64,000 nt of DNA from Deltaproteobacteria bacterium. Lineage in GTDB: Bacteria > Myxococcota_A > Polyangia > Polyangiales > JADJMO01. Under the pieces are notes generated by a model, which did not search any database, was not told the origin of the DNA, and saw only the letters and a program-made list of their open reading frames with translations. The stretch lies in contig JALHOE010000024.1 of assembly GCA_022843175.1 (NCBI GenBank), positions 1 to 64,000 on the forward strand, read 5' to 3'. Both the position numbers and the translations under genes were made by a program. This document shows positions 26,982 to 34,572 of this stretch, one piece after another. Position 1 is the first letter of the stretch; each line of letters opens with the position of its first letter.

Positions 26982-28268
26982 TCACAGCGCCGGCAGGCCC
27001 CCCGTCCCGTGGCCGGTGTAGCCGAAGCTGTCGATCGCGACGCCGGCGTACTTCGCCATCGAGACGAGCAGCTTCGCGTGGCTCTCGTTCTCGCCGCCCT
27101 TCCCCTTGCCGGTGAAGTCGAGCGCGCGGCCACCCTTCAACCCCGCCGCGCCACCGCCGGCGAGCACGAACGGCATCGACTTGTGATCGTGGGCGTTGCC
27201 GTCGCCGAGCTCGCTGCAGAGCAGCACCAGGGTGTGATCGAGGAGCGTCGAGCCGCCGTACGGTCGCGCCTTGAGCGACTGGATCAGCTCGGCGAACTTG
27301 GTCGTGAACCAGCGCTTCATCTTCACGAACTCCTTCGCGTTCGCGCTGCCGGAGCTGCCGTAGTGGGAGGCGTCGTGGTTGTTGAGGGTGACGCCGAGGC
27401 CGGGCACCTTGGTGGGGCTCACGGGGTGCGACCACATCATCGCGACCGAACGCGTGATGTCGCAGCCGAGGGCGAGGATCGCGAGATCCTGCTGCAGCTT
27501 GCCGACGGTGCCGAACAGGTCCTCGCGCTCCCAGGTCTTCGGGTAGTAGTCGGTGCCGTTCACCTTGAAGCCCTCGGCGTTCCAGCTCGTCGAGGCGCAG
27601 GTCGCGGGGACGGCGACGTCGAGGCGCTTCTCGACCTCGCGGAGCGCGTCGAGGTTGGTCTGCAGCTTCTCCCGCTCGGCGCCGCCGAGGCCGGTTTGGA
27701 GCGCGTTGAGATCGGACAGCGCCGCGTCGAGGACGCTCTTCTTGCGCTTGCGCGCGAGGATCGCGGCGGAGTCGTCCTTCGTCGCCGAGCCGCCGAACAG
27801 GCGGCCGAACGCGTTGATGGGGTTGTCGTCGGGCTTCACCTCCTGACCCGTGCCGGTGAACGACATGCTGCCCGAGCCGTTCTGGAAGTTGGCGCCGACG
27901 CCGAGCTGCACCGACGCGTGCGGCGCCGCGCCCTGCAGCTTCTGTCCGAGGACCACGTCGAGCGACTGCGGGCCGTTGGCGGTCAGGACCTTGCGGATGC
28001 CGCCCTCGTGGGTCGCGCCGCCGGCGTACATGTTGAGGCCCTTGAGGAAGACGCAGTGCTCTTTGACGACCTCGAGCGGCGCGGTCATCTCGGGGAGCGC
28101 GAAGCCGGTCTCGCCGCCGGTCGGGTGCCACAGCGCGGGGATGCACCCGTCGGGCACGTAAACGAACATCACGCGCATCGGCGCGGCGGCGCGCGCGTCA
28201 CGACGGAGCTGGGTGAGCACGCCCGCGGCGAGGGCGCTCGCAAGAAAACCGCGACGACCAATCATCAT
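26982..28268 (-). CDS. DUF1552 protein with Tat-like signal
   Basis: 428 residues; the start is one of two adjacent ATG codons (28268 or 28265) overlapping the DUF1592 stop. The N-terminus GRRGFLASALAAG fits a twin-arginine (RRxFL) signal. DUF1552 features include MRVMFVYVPDGCIPALWHP, VLKGLNMY-type segments (FLKGLNMYAGGATHEGG), SQSLD-like QSLDVVLGQ, LGCDITRSVAMMWSHP and STLLDHTLVLLCSELGDG, resembling the DUF1501/alkaline-phosphatase-like fold with metal-binding Asp/His near the C-terminus (GNAHDHKSMPFVLAG). The function of DUF1552 proteins is not established. It pairs with the DUF1592 heme protein next to it, a linkage common in Planctomycetes and Myxococcota. The gene converges on the ArsR gene. 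Confidence 0.88.
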   Translation of the reverse strand: MMIGRRGFLASALAAGVLTQLRRDARAAAPMRVMFVYVPDGCIPALWHPTGGETGFALPEMTAPLEVVKEHCVFLKGLNMYAGGATHEGGIRKVLTANGPQSLDVVLGQKLQGAAPHASVQLGVGANFQNGSGSMSFTGTGQEVKPDDNPINAFGRLFGGSATKDDSAAILARKRKKSVLDAALSDLNALQTGLGGAEREKLQTNLDALREVEKRLDVAVPATCASTSWNAEGFKVNGTDYYPKTWEREDLFGTVGKLQQDLAILALGCDITRSVAMMWSHPVSPTKVPGLGVTLNNHDASHYGSSGSANAKEFVKMKRWFTTKFAELIQSLKARPYGGSTLLDHTLVLLCSELGDGNAHDHKSMPFVLAGGGAAGLKGGRALDFTGKGKGGENESHAKLLVSMAKYAGVAIDSFGYTGHGTGGLPAL

Positions 28269-29920
28269 TTCTTCACCTGCTCCCGACGAACGAGGAACGA
28301 GCGCTGCGTGACCGCGGCGACCATCAGCTCGCGGATGTCCTGCTTCTTCTCGAGGAACTTGCTGCCGAGGGCGTGGGCGGCGCACACCTCGGCGCCCGCC
28401 TCCTTCATGCCGCGCGCGAAGCGGAACCACTGGGTGGCGAAGCACTTCGGCGCGGTCTCGCTCTTGGCGAGCAGCGCGGCGAGGCCCTTCGGTCCCTCGA
28501 ACGCCTCGCTGGTGCCGGACTCGATCGACTCGCGTCCCTTGATGACACCCGACGCGTCGATCGGCTTGCCGTTCTCGGTCTCGCGGTAGGCGCCGACGCC
28601 GTCGTAGCGCTCGAACGCGAAGCCGACGCCGTCGATGAACTGGTGGCACGACGCGCACGCGGCGTTGCTGGTGTGCTTGGCGAAGCGCTCGCGGGTGGTG
28701 AGCGTGGCGTCGAGGCCGGGCGGCGTGGTGTCGGCGCTCGGCGGCGGCGGGAGCAGCTCCTGACAGAGGATCCGCTCGCGCACGAACTTGCCGCGCCGGA
28801 TCGGCGACGACTCGTTGGCGTGCGCGTGGCTCGCGAGCACGCTGCCGAGCGTGAGGATGCCGCCGCGGTTCGGACCGCCGGCGATCTTCCCCTCGCCGCC
28901 CAAGCCATAGAAGCCGGCGACGGCGGGGTTCGCGAACACGTAGTCGGCGGTGAGCAGCTCCTGGAACGAGTGCGTGCCGTCGAACACCACGTGGTTGACG
29001 AACGCCTTCTCCTCCGCGGCGAGGCCCTCGCGCACCGGATCGGTGAACGACGGGTAGATGTCCTTGTCCTTGTTCGTCGAGAGCAGCGCGCCGGTGTCGA
29101 GCCACTGATGAAAGAAGCGACCGACCTGCACGCGGCTCCGCGGGTCGGCGAGGAGCGCGCGGGCCTCGGCCTCGACGTCGAAGGGCCCCTTCTGCGCGAG
29201 ATCGAGCAGGCGCTCGTCGGGGCCGACGCCGAGGAACGTGTACGACAGCCCCGTCGCGAGCTCGAAGGGCGTGAGCGCGAACGTGCCGTCGCCGGCGTCG
29301 ACGCCGACCTCGGAGCGATAGAGGAAGCTCGGCGACACGAGCATCGCGGAGACGGCGAGCGCGATGCCCTCGTCGGCGGTCGGCGACAGCTCGCTCGCGA
29401 ACATCCCCTCGAAGCGGGCGCGCTCCTCGGGACGCAGCGGCCGGCGGAACACGCGGCGCCCCATCTTCTCGACGAACGTGGTGCGGCAGCTCGCGGTCCC
29501 GAGATCGCACGACACGAGCTTGCTCTTCGCCGTCGCGATCGACTGGCGCACGAGGCGATCCGCGATCGCGAGGTACGCGTCGAGGTGACGGCTCGTGACG
29601 ATCGAGGCGGCCGCGTTGTTGTCGTACCCCGCGACGCGCGGCTCGACGGGCAGGTCGTCGACCGCCGGCTTCGGGATCGAGAGCAAGTCGGCGACGGTGT
29701 TCGCGTACTCCTCGCGCGTCAGCAGGCGGAGCACGCGCGGGCCCGGCTGATCGGGGTCGGTGCAGTCGACGGGCGCAGTGTTGGTGCCGGGCGTGCCCTC
29801 GGGATCGCTGCCCGAGGCGCCGGGGCCGCCCGAGGACTCGGAGGGATCGGAGATGACGCCGATGCAGGCCGAGACCGGCAGGGCGAGGAGGAGGAGCGCG
29901 GCGGAGAATCGGGGAGTCAC
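28265..29920 (-). CDS. DUF1592/DUF1588/DUF1587/DUF1595 cytochrome-like lipoprotein
   Basis: 551 residues from a GTG preceded by GAAGGGAGT. The lipobox is LALPVSAC. DUF1587-like RLLTREEYANTVADLL; DUF1595 segment with GRRVFRRPLRPEERARF; DUF1592 with SMLVSPSFLYRSE-type AMLVSPSFLYRSE; DUF1588 with NESSPIRRGKFVRERILCQ and the heme motif CASCHQFIDGVGFAFERYD; DUF1585 end with FATQWFRFARG. This domain order is typical of planctomycetal and myxobacterial extracytoplasmic cytochromes of unknown substrate. One CXXCH is present. It overlaps the DUF1552 gene by ATGATGA, so the two proteins are probably partners. Confidence 0.9.
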   Translation of the reverse strand: MTPRFSAALLLLALPVSACIGVISDPSESSGGPGASGSDPEGTPGTNTAPVDCTDPDQPGPRVLRLLTREEYANTVADLLSIPKPAVDDLPVEPRVAGYDNNAAASIVTSRHLDAYLAIADRLVRQSIATAKSKLVSCDLGTASCRTTFVEKMGRRVFRRPLRPEERARFEGMFASELSPTADEGIALAVSAMLVSPSFLYRSEVGVDAGDGTFALTPFELATGLSYTFLGVGPDERLLDLAQKGPFDVEAEARALLADPRSRVQVGRFFHQWLDTGALLSTNKDKDIYPSFTDPVREGLAAEEKAFVNHVVFDGTHSFQELLTADYVFANPAVAGFYGLGGEGKIAGGPNRGGILTLGSVLASHAHANESSPIRRGKFVRERILCQELLPPPPSADTTPPGLDATLTTRERFAKHTSNAACASCHQFIDGVGFAFERYDGVGAYRETENGKPIDASGVIKGRESIESGTSEAFEGPKGLAALLAKSETAPKCFATQWFRFARGMKEAGAEVCAAHALGSKFLEKKQDIRELMVAAVTQRSFLVRREQVKK

Positions 29921-29960
29921 GGGGACTCCCTTCAGCAACCCCTGATCCACCACGATCTAG

Positions 29961-29975
29961 CGCGGATCTACCGCG
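29961..29975 (-). repeat. Short hairpin after the ferritin-like gene
   Basis: CGCGG ATCTA CCGCG forms a 5-bp stem between the ferritin-like gene stop and the DUF1592 start. No T-run follows; a terminator or leader role is only possible. Confidence 0.3.
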
Positions 29976-29987
29976 TATTTGCGTTAG

Positions 29988-31073
29988 TTAGGCATCGGTT
30001 CGGGGAACCACGCTCCCCGACCCGGGGACTCGACTCCCCGATCCCCGCCTCTGAGCGAGCGCGAGCGCCATCGCGCGGGCGCGACGGGCGCTCGGCAGGC
30101 CGAGCTGCTCCTGCATCGCCGTCGTCGGCTCGACGGCGAGCTCCCGCGCCAGCGTCGCGGCGGCGGCGGTGCGGGCGCGGGCGATCCTGCGACGCGCGGT
30201 CGAGGGCAGGCGTCGCATCGCCCAGCGATCGATCGCGTGCGCGAGCGCGGCGTGGCGGGTCTCGTCGGCGGCGATCCGCGCGAGCGACGTGCGCATCCTG
30301 CGATCGCTCGCGAAGCGCGCCTGGTGCGTGGCGAGGAGCGCGCCGAACGTCTCGCGCACGCAGCCCTCGACCGCGTTCTCGAGCGCCAGCGCCTCGAGCG
30401 AGCGGAGCGGCATGGGCGTGGGCTTCGGCGCGTGCGGCTTCTGCCCCTCGCGTCGCGCGAGCGCTGCCATCACGCGCGCGTGTCGCACCTCGTCGCGCGC
30501 GGCCCGCGACGCCTCGCGCACCAGCTCTCGTGGTGCGCGATGGAACGACAGCTCGTGGGCGAGTCGCTCGAACGCCTCGACCGCCGATGCCTCGAGCCAC
30601 GCGGCCGACGACAGCCACGACGCCACGTCGCGCGGCGCCGCGATCGAGCCCTGCCCCTCGGTCATGCGACCGCACGGCGGCGACGCGAAGGTGCACTCGA
30701 TCTCGGGCTTGCCGGCGTCGCTGGTGAGCAGACGGCAGTTGGTGAAGCCGCCGAAACCTGTCGGCGACACGCCGCACACCTCGTTGCAGTCGAAATACTC
30801 TTCGCACGGCGCGTCGCTCGCGTCGGTCGCGTCGGCCGCGTCGGTCGCGTCGGCCGCGTCGCCGCTCGCGTCACCGGCGTCACCCGCGTCGGCCGCCGCG
30901 GCACATTTCGGCGCATAGGGCTTGCGCACGACCTCGGGCGGCGGCGGGCGGTAGCACTGGCAGGCCTGCGAGCAGTCCTCTTTCGTGGTGGAGGATCCCT
31001 CGGAATCGCCGCAGCCAGCGGCGGTCAGAGCCATCGCAAACAGATACCGAAGGCGCTGCAGCTCGTTCCGCAT
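29988..31073 (-). CDS. Ferritin-like di-iron lipoprotein, paralogue A
   Basis: 361 residues. A probable lipobox (LFAMALTAAGC) is followed by a Cys-rich head (CSQACQC, CEEYFDCNEVCG) and an Asp/Ala linker (DAADATDA repeats). The C-terminal half is ferritin-like: ASAVEAFERLAHEL, then AARDEVRHARVMAAL, ALENAVEGCVRE and ADETRHAALAHA. Two DExRH motifs plus the two Glu-bearing helices give the set of ligands expected for a four-helix di-iron site. A cell-surface iron or oxygen chemistry role is possible; substrate unknown. A second gene of the same design lies at 46.8-47.7 kb. The C-terminal codons overlap two tandem hairpins (30001-30040). Confidence 0.8.
   Translation of the reverse strand: MRNELQRLRYLFAMALTAAGCGDSEGSSTTKEDCSQACQCYRPPPPEVVRKPYAPKCAAAADAGDAGDASGDAADATDAADATDASDAPCEEYFDCNEVCGVSPTGFGGFTNCRLLTSDAGKPEIECTFASPPCGRMTEGQGSIAAPRDVASWLSSAAWLEASAVEAFERLAHELSFHRAPRELVREASRAARDEVRHARVMAALARREGQKPHAPKPTPMPLRSLEALALENAVEGCVRETFGALLATHQARFASDRRMRTSLARIAADETRHAALAHAIDRWAMRRLPSTARRRIARARTAAAATLARELAVEPTTAMQEQLGLPSARRARAMALALAQRRGSGSRVPGSGSVVPRTDA
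30001..30040. repeat. Two tandem CGGGGA/TCCCCG hairpins
   Basis: 30001-30019 and 30023-30040 each have a 6-bp stem CGGGGA/TCCCCG with 6- or 7-base loops. They fall in the last codons of the ferritin-like gene, encoding Gly-Ser-rich residues. The second shares 14 bases with 18038-18051. Could act as a terminator overlapping the gene end. Confidence 0.6.
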
Positions 31074-31102
31074 GACACGGGACGAAGCACCAAGCGTGCC
31101 CG

Positions 31103-33421
31103 TCACTCCACGATTTGCACGAACCGCATCAGGATCGTCATCTGCCCCCAGCCCGGGAAATCTGCGACGACCTTGGGCTCCGGGCCCTCGACCGTCTCGA
31201 TCACGGCGCCGTCGCCGAACTTCTTGTGGCGCACCGTCATGCCGCGGCGAAGGCGCGGGCCCTCTTCGTCGTCGTGCTCGACGAAGCGCTCGCCGACCGT
31301 GCGCTCGACGTTCCGCGGCGGGTTGCTCACCCACATCGGGTGACGCCACTCCTGCTCGCCGCGCTTGGGTTGCTGCATCGGCGGCGCGTTGCCCCACCCG
31401 CGCGGCACGTTCGCGTCGCTCCGGCCGCCGACCTGCACCACGTCTTCTCTCGGTAGGTCCTTGAGGAAGCGGCTCGGCCGCCCGTAGCGCGTCTGCCCGT
31501 AGAGCGTGCGCTGCGCGGCGTAGGAGAGGATCAGCTTCTCGCGGGCGCGGGTGATCGCCACGTAGGCGAGGCGACGCTCTTCTTCGAGGTCGTCGGCCTC
31601 GCTGCTCCCGTCCTCGTCCTGCGCGCGGAAGCCCTTGTTGGGGAAGAGCTCGTCCTCGAGGCCGACGATCATCACGCCGCGGTATTCGAGGCCCTTGGCG
31701 GCGTGGACCGTCATCAGGGTGACGGCGTCGTCGGTCTTCACGTCGTCGCCCACGTTGATGAGGGCGGTGCGCTCGAGGAAGCCGGCGAGCGAGACCTCGA
31801 CGCCCTCGGCCTGCGCGGCCTGCTCGTAATCGCGGATCGACCCGACGAGCTCGGCGAGGTTCTCTTCGCGCGTCTGCGCCTCGGCGCTGCCCTCGGCCTG
31901 GAGCATGCCGGCGTAGCCGCTGCGCTCCACCGCATACGACGCGAGATCGGCCGGGGAGAGCCCGGGCATCTTCTTCTGCAGGTCGTCGACGATCTCGACG
32001 AACGCCGCGAGCTTCTTGCGCGCGGCGGACGCGACCCCGGCCTCGACCTTGCCGCTCGCGACGAGGCGCACGGCGTCGAGCAGCGGCTGCCCGTGGGCGA
32101 CGGCCTGCACGCGATCGACCGTGGTGTCGCCGATGCCGCGGGTGGGCGTGTTGATCACGCGGAGGAGGTCGACGTCGCTCCGGGGGTTCACCGTGAGGCG
32201 GAGGTACGAGAGGAGGTCTTTGATCTCGGCGCGGTCGAAGAACTTGAGGCCGCCGATGATCTTGTAGGGGACGCGGCTTCCGCGCAGCGCCTCTTCGAGC
32301 ACGCGGGACTGCGCGTGGGTGCGGTAGAGCACCGCGATCTCGCGCCGCGACCACTCCTCGCCCCACGCCTGCACGGTGCGCACGACCTTCGCGGCCTCGT
32401 CGCGCTCGTCGGTGCAGGCGCGCACCTCGATCTTGTCGCCGTCGTCGTTCGCGGTCCACAGGTCCTTGGGGACGCGCTGCGGCGACGGCGCGATCACCCC
32501 GAGCGCGGCGCGCACGATGCGCTTGGTGGAGCGGTAGTTCTGCTCGAGGCGCACGACCTTCGCGTCGGGGAAGTCCTCGGAGAAGCCGCGGATGTTGCGC
32601 ACGTCGGCGCCGCGCCAGGAGTAGATGCTCTGGTCGTCGTCGCCGACGACGGCGAGGTTGCCGTGCGCGCGGACCATGGCGCGCACCAGGCGATACTGCA
32701 CGGCGTTGGTGTCCTGGAACTCGTCGACCAGCACGTATTTGAACTGGCGCCGGATCGCCGCGCCCGCTTCGTCTGCCAGGTCGAGCTCGGGGGGCGGGAA
32801 CTGCAGCTCGTCGCCGAGCTCTGGGTCGTTGCGCTCGACGAGGTGGAGGATGTGCAGCAGGAGATCGTCGAAGTCGCACGCGTTGGCAGAGCGGAGGTGC
32901 GCCTCGTAGGCGGTGTAGACCTTGACCGCGACGTCCTCGAGGTAGGACTGCACGGTCATCTCGCTCGGGCCCCGGTCCTCTTGCTTGTGCGCGTGGATGA
33001 GGGACAGGAGCATGCGCGGCGGGTAGCGCTTGTCGTCGAGCTTGAGCTCCTTGCAGATGCGGTTGCACAGGCTGCGCTGGTCGGCGTCGTCGTAGATGAC
33101 GAAGTCGCGGCCGAGGCCGACCGCCGCGTGGTGGCGGCGGAGGAGGCGCGCGCAGGTGGCGTGGAAGGTGCCGACCCACAGGTCCCTGACGATGTCTTCG
33201 CCGAGCAGGTGCCGGAGGCGCTCGCGCATCTCGGCCGCGGCCTTGTTGGTGAAGGTGACCGCGAGGATGCGATAGGGCGGGACGTGGTGGGTCGCGACGA
33301 GGTTGGCGATCCGGTAGGTGATCACCCTCGTTTTGCCGGAGCCGGCGCCGGCGAAGACCAGGAGCGGGCCGTCGACGTGCGCGACGGCCTCGGCTTGCGG
33401 CTCGTTGAGCTCGACGTCCAC
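31103..33421 (-). CDS. UvrD/PcrA-type ATP-dependent DNA helicase
   Basis: 772 residues from a GTG (MDVELNEPQAEAV). The Q-motif/motif I LLVFAGAGSGKTRVIT, motif Ia AVTFTNKAAAEM, motif II YVLVDEFQDTN, motif III VVGDDDQSIYSWRGA, motif IV LEQNYRS, motif V MTVHAAKGLE and motif VI RRLAYVAITRAREKL are all present, in order. The C-terminal basic tail holds a Tudor-like VRHKKFGDGAVIE segment, as in PcrA, where it contacts RNA polymerase. It is a 3'-5' SF1A helicase for nucleotide excision or mismatch repair and replication restart. Length is typical. It is divergent from the membrane protein at 33.5 kb with a 120-base region between them. Confidence 0.96.
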   Translation of the reverse strand: MDVELNEPQAEAVAHVDGPLLVFAGAGSGKTRVITYRIANLVATHHVPPYRILAVTFTNKAAAEMRERLRHLLGEDIVRDLWVGTFHATCARLLRRHHAAVGLGRDFVIYDDADQRSLCNRICKELKLDDKRYPPRMLLSLIHAHKQEDRGPSEMTVQSYLEDVAVKVYTAYEAHLRSANACDFDDLLLHILHLVERNDPELGDELQFPPPELDLADEAGAAIRRQFKYVLVDEFQDTNAVQYRLVRAMVRAHGNLAVVGDDDQSIYSWRGADVRNIRGFSEDFPDAKVVRLEQNYRSTKRIVRAALGVIAPSPQRVPKDLWTANDDGDKIEVRACTDERDEAAKVVRTVQAWGEEWSRREIAVLYRTHAQSRVLEEALRGSRVPYKIIGGLKFFDRAEIKDLLSYLRLTVNPRSDVDLLRVINTPTRGIGDTTVDRVQAVAHGQPLLDAVRLVASGKVEAGVASAARKKLAAFVEIVDDLQKKMPGLSPADLASYAVERSGYAGMLQAEGSAEAQTREENLAELVGSIRDYEQAAQAEGVEVSLAGFLERTALINVGDDVKTDDAVTLMTVHAAKGLEYRGVMIVGLEDELFPNKGFRAQDEDGSSEADDLEEERRLAYVAITRAREKLILSYAAQRTLYGQTRYGRPSRFLKDLPREDVVQVGGRSDANVPRGWGNAPPMQQPKRGEQEWRHPMWVSNPPRNVERTVGERFVEHDDEEGPRLRRGMTVRHKKFGDGAVIETVEGPEPKVVADFPGWGQMTILMRFVQIVE

Positions 33422-33541
33422 CGAGCCTGCGTTAGCGCGCGTATCGGAGAGCCGAAAGGCGCCCGGACAGGCTGTGTCCGCCCGGAGCCGCGCTCCGAGT
33501 TGCGACGTCGACTCGGCGGGACTAACTCCCTCGACTCCGCC

Positions 33542-34234
33542 GTGACCCCGCTCCCGCCGCCCACGTCCGCGCCCTCGAGCCGCACGCCCACCCTGGGCGG
33601 CCGCGTGCAGCGCGACGTGCGCCTGCAAGCGGCGCTCGCGCTCATCGTCGGCATCGCCATCGTCGCGGTCCCGCTCTTCCTCTGGGGCCGCAACAAGAAG
33701 CGCGGCAACGACCACGCCGGCGCGGCGTCGGCGAGCGGCTCGGTCGAAGAGGGCGCGCAGCCCACCGTCATCTTCGGCGACGCGGGCGCGTCGGTCGCGG
33801 TCGATGCGGGCGGTCGCCTCGTCACCTTCGGCGAGCCCCGCTACCTCAAGTGCCAAGACCCGGGCCCCGCCAAAACCGCGCCCGAGAAGTGCGATCACCT
33901 CGGCGCGATCGAAGAGCTCGTCACCAAGGCCATCGCCGACCGCGTCGCCTCGTGCCTCCCGCCGCTCACCGCCACGCAAACGGTCAACGTGATCGTCGAC
34001 GTGAGCTTCAAGCGCAAGAAGATGAAGCTCAAAGAGGGCAAGGACGGCAGCTCGATGCCGGCCGCGCAGCGCAAGAAGCTCATCACCTGCGTCGAGAAGG
34101 GCCTCACCGCGCCCAACTGGGACACGGTCGGCCACGCGCACCAGCGCTACCTCTTCCAGTTCCTCGCCACCTTCGGCGCAAGCGGCGCCCCCGCCGCCGT
34201 CCCGCCCCCGCCCGGGCCCAGCGCTCCCCCGTAG
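33542..34234 (+). CDS. AgmX/PglI-like single-pass membrane protein
   Basis: 230 residues from a GTG start. A Pro/Ser-rich cytoplasmic head, one transmembrane helix at about 32-48 (ALALIVGIAIVAVPLFLW), a Ser/Gly linker, and a C-terminal domain (about 110-200) with DRVASCLPPLTATQTVNVIV and ITCVEKGLTAPNWD. The pair of Cys and this motif pattern resemble the TonB-like C-terminal domain seen in myxobacterial AgmX/PglI proteins and in the beta-helix lipoprotein at 37.4-39.1 kb. A Pro-rich tail closes it. The exact role is unknown; a periplasmic interaction domain is the best guess. Confidence 0.7.
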   Translation: MTPLPPPTSAPSSRTPTLGGRVQRDVRLQAALALIVGIAIVAVPLFLWGRNKKRGNDHAGAASASGSVEEGAQPTVIFGDAGASVAVDAGGRLVTFGEPRYLKCQDPGPAKTAPEKCDHLGAIEELVTKAIADRVASCLPPLTATQTVNVIVDVSFKRKKMKLKEGKDGSSMPAAQRKKLITCVEKGLTAPNWDTVGHAHQRYLFQFLATFGASGAPAAVPPPPGPSAPP

Positions 34235-34277
34235 GCCGAAGGGGCCGAAGGCGAAGGGCCCGAAGGTGAAGGGGCCG
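34233..34277. repeat. GGCCGAAGG-type short direct repeats
   Basis: Degenerate purine-rich direct repeats (GGCCGAAGG, GGCCGAAGGCGAA, CCCGAAGGTGAA) begin at the stop codon of the AgmX-like gene. No coding potential seen. Confidence 0.55.
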
Positions 34278-34294
34278 CGGGCGTAAGCCCGCGG
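34275..34294. terminator. Palindrome CCGCGGGC-GTAA-GCCCGCGG
   Basis: An 8-bp perfect stem with a GTAA loop lies 40 bases after the AgmX-like gene stop and could serve as its terminator. No T-run. Its GCGTAAGC core resembles that of the other long palindromes in the window. Confidence 0.5.
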
Positions 34295-34304
34295 TTGCTT
34301 GCAC

Positions 34305-34384
34305 GGGCAACCGCGCGCTCACACGCGCGGCCCCGTCGAATGGAGGCGAAGGGCAACCGCGCGCTCACACGCGCGGCCCCGTCG
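34305..34384. repeat. Perfect 34-bp direct repeat, two copies, each with a hairpin
   Basis: 34305-34338 and 34351-34384 are identical over 34 bases (period 46). Each contains CCGCGCG-CTCACA-CGCGCGG, a 7-bp stem. The first is also able to pair GCGGTTGC (34291-34298) with GCAACCGC. The stem sequence recurs at 60241-60260. These fill the 227 bases between the AgmX-like gene and tRNA-His. Confidence 0.8.
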
Positions 34385-34406
34385 TTTTCGCCCGACACGC
34401 TCCTAG

Positions 34407-34435
34407 TTGCGGGCGGGCAGATCGCTCGCTAAGGT
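34407..34435 (+). promoter_or_regulatory. Possible promoter of tRNA-His
   Basis: TTGCGG (34407-34412), 17-base spacer, TAAGGT (34430-34435). The -35 box is close to consensus, the -10 box weak. Predicted transcription would start about 20 bases before the tRNA. Position fits, but this is a visual match only. Confidence 0.35.
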
Positions 34436-34461
34436 ACGCGCCCCTTCCCTCGGGAAGGTGT

Positions 34462-34538
34462 GGTGGCCGTAGATCAGTTGGTAGATCACCGGATTGTGGC
34501 TCCGGTTGTCGCGGGTTCAAGTCCCGTCGGTCACCCCA
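34462..34538 (+). tRNA. tRNA-His (anticodon GTG), CCA encoded
   Basis: A full cloverleaf can be drawn. Acceptor GTGGCCG (34463-34469) pairs with CGGTCAC (34528-34534) with one G-T; D stem GATC/GATC; anticodon stem CCGGA/TCCGG with loop TTGTGGC and anticodon GTG at 34496-34498; T stem GCGGG/CCCGT with loop TTCAAGT. The extra G at 34462 (G-1) faces discriminator C at 34535, the histidine identity pair. CCA (34536-34538) is encoded. A CCTTCC-CTCG-GGAAGG hairpin (34443-34458) lies just upstream. Confidence 0.95.
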
Positions 34539-34572
34539 CGTAGTGCCGAAACCATGCGACCCTCCCAGTCGC

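Noticed and set aside
33422-33541. Short GC hairpins between the helicase and AgmX-like genes
   Set aside because: Several 5-bp stems (such as CGGAG/CTCCG) can be drawn, but none is long enough to separate from background; region holds nothing else I can support.
34462-34538. tRNA-His as an integration site
   Set aside because: No duplicate of the tRNA 3' end, integrase or phage gene was found in the window.
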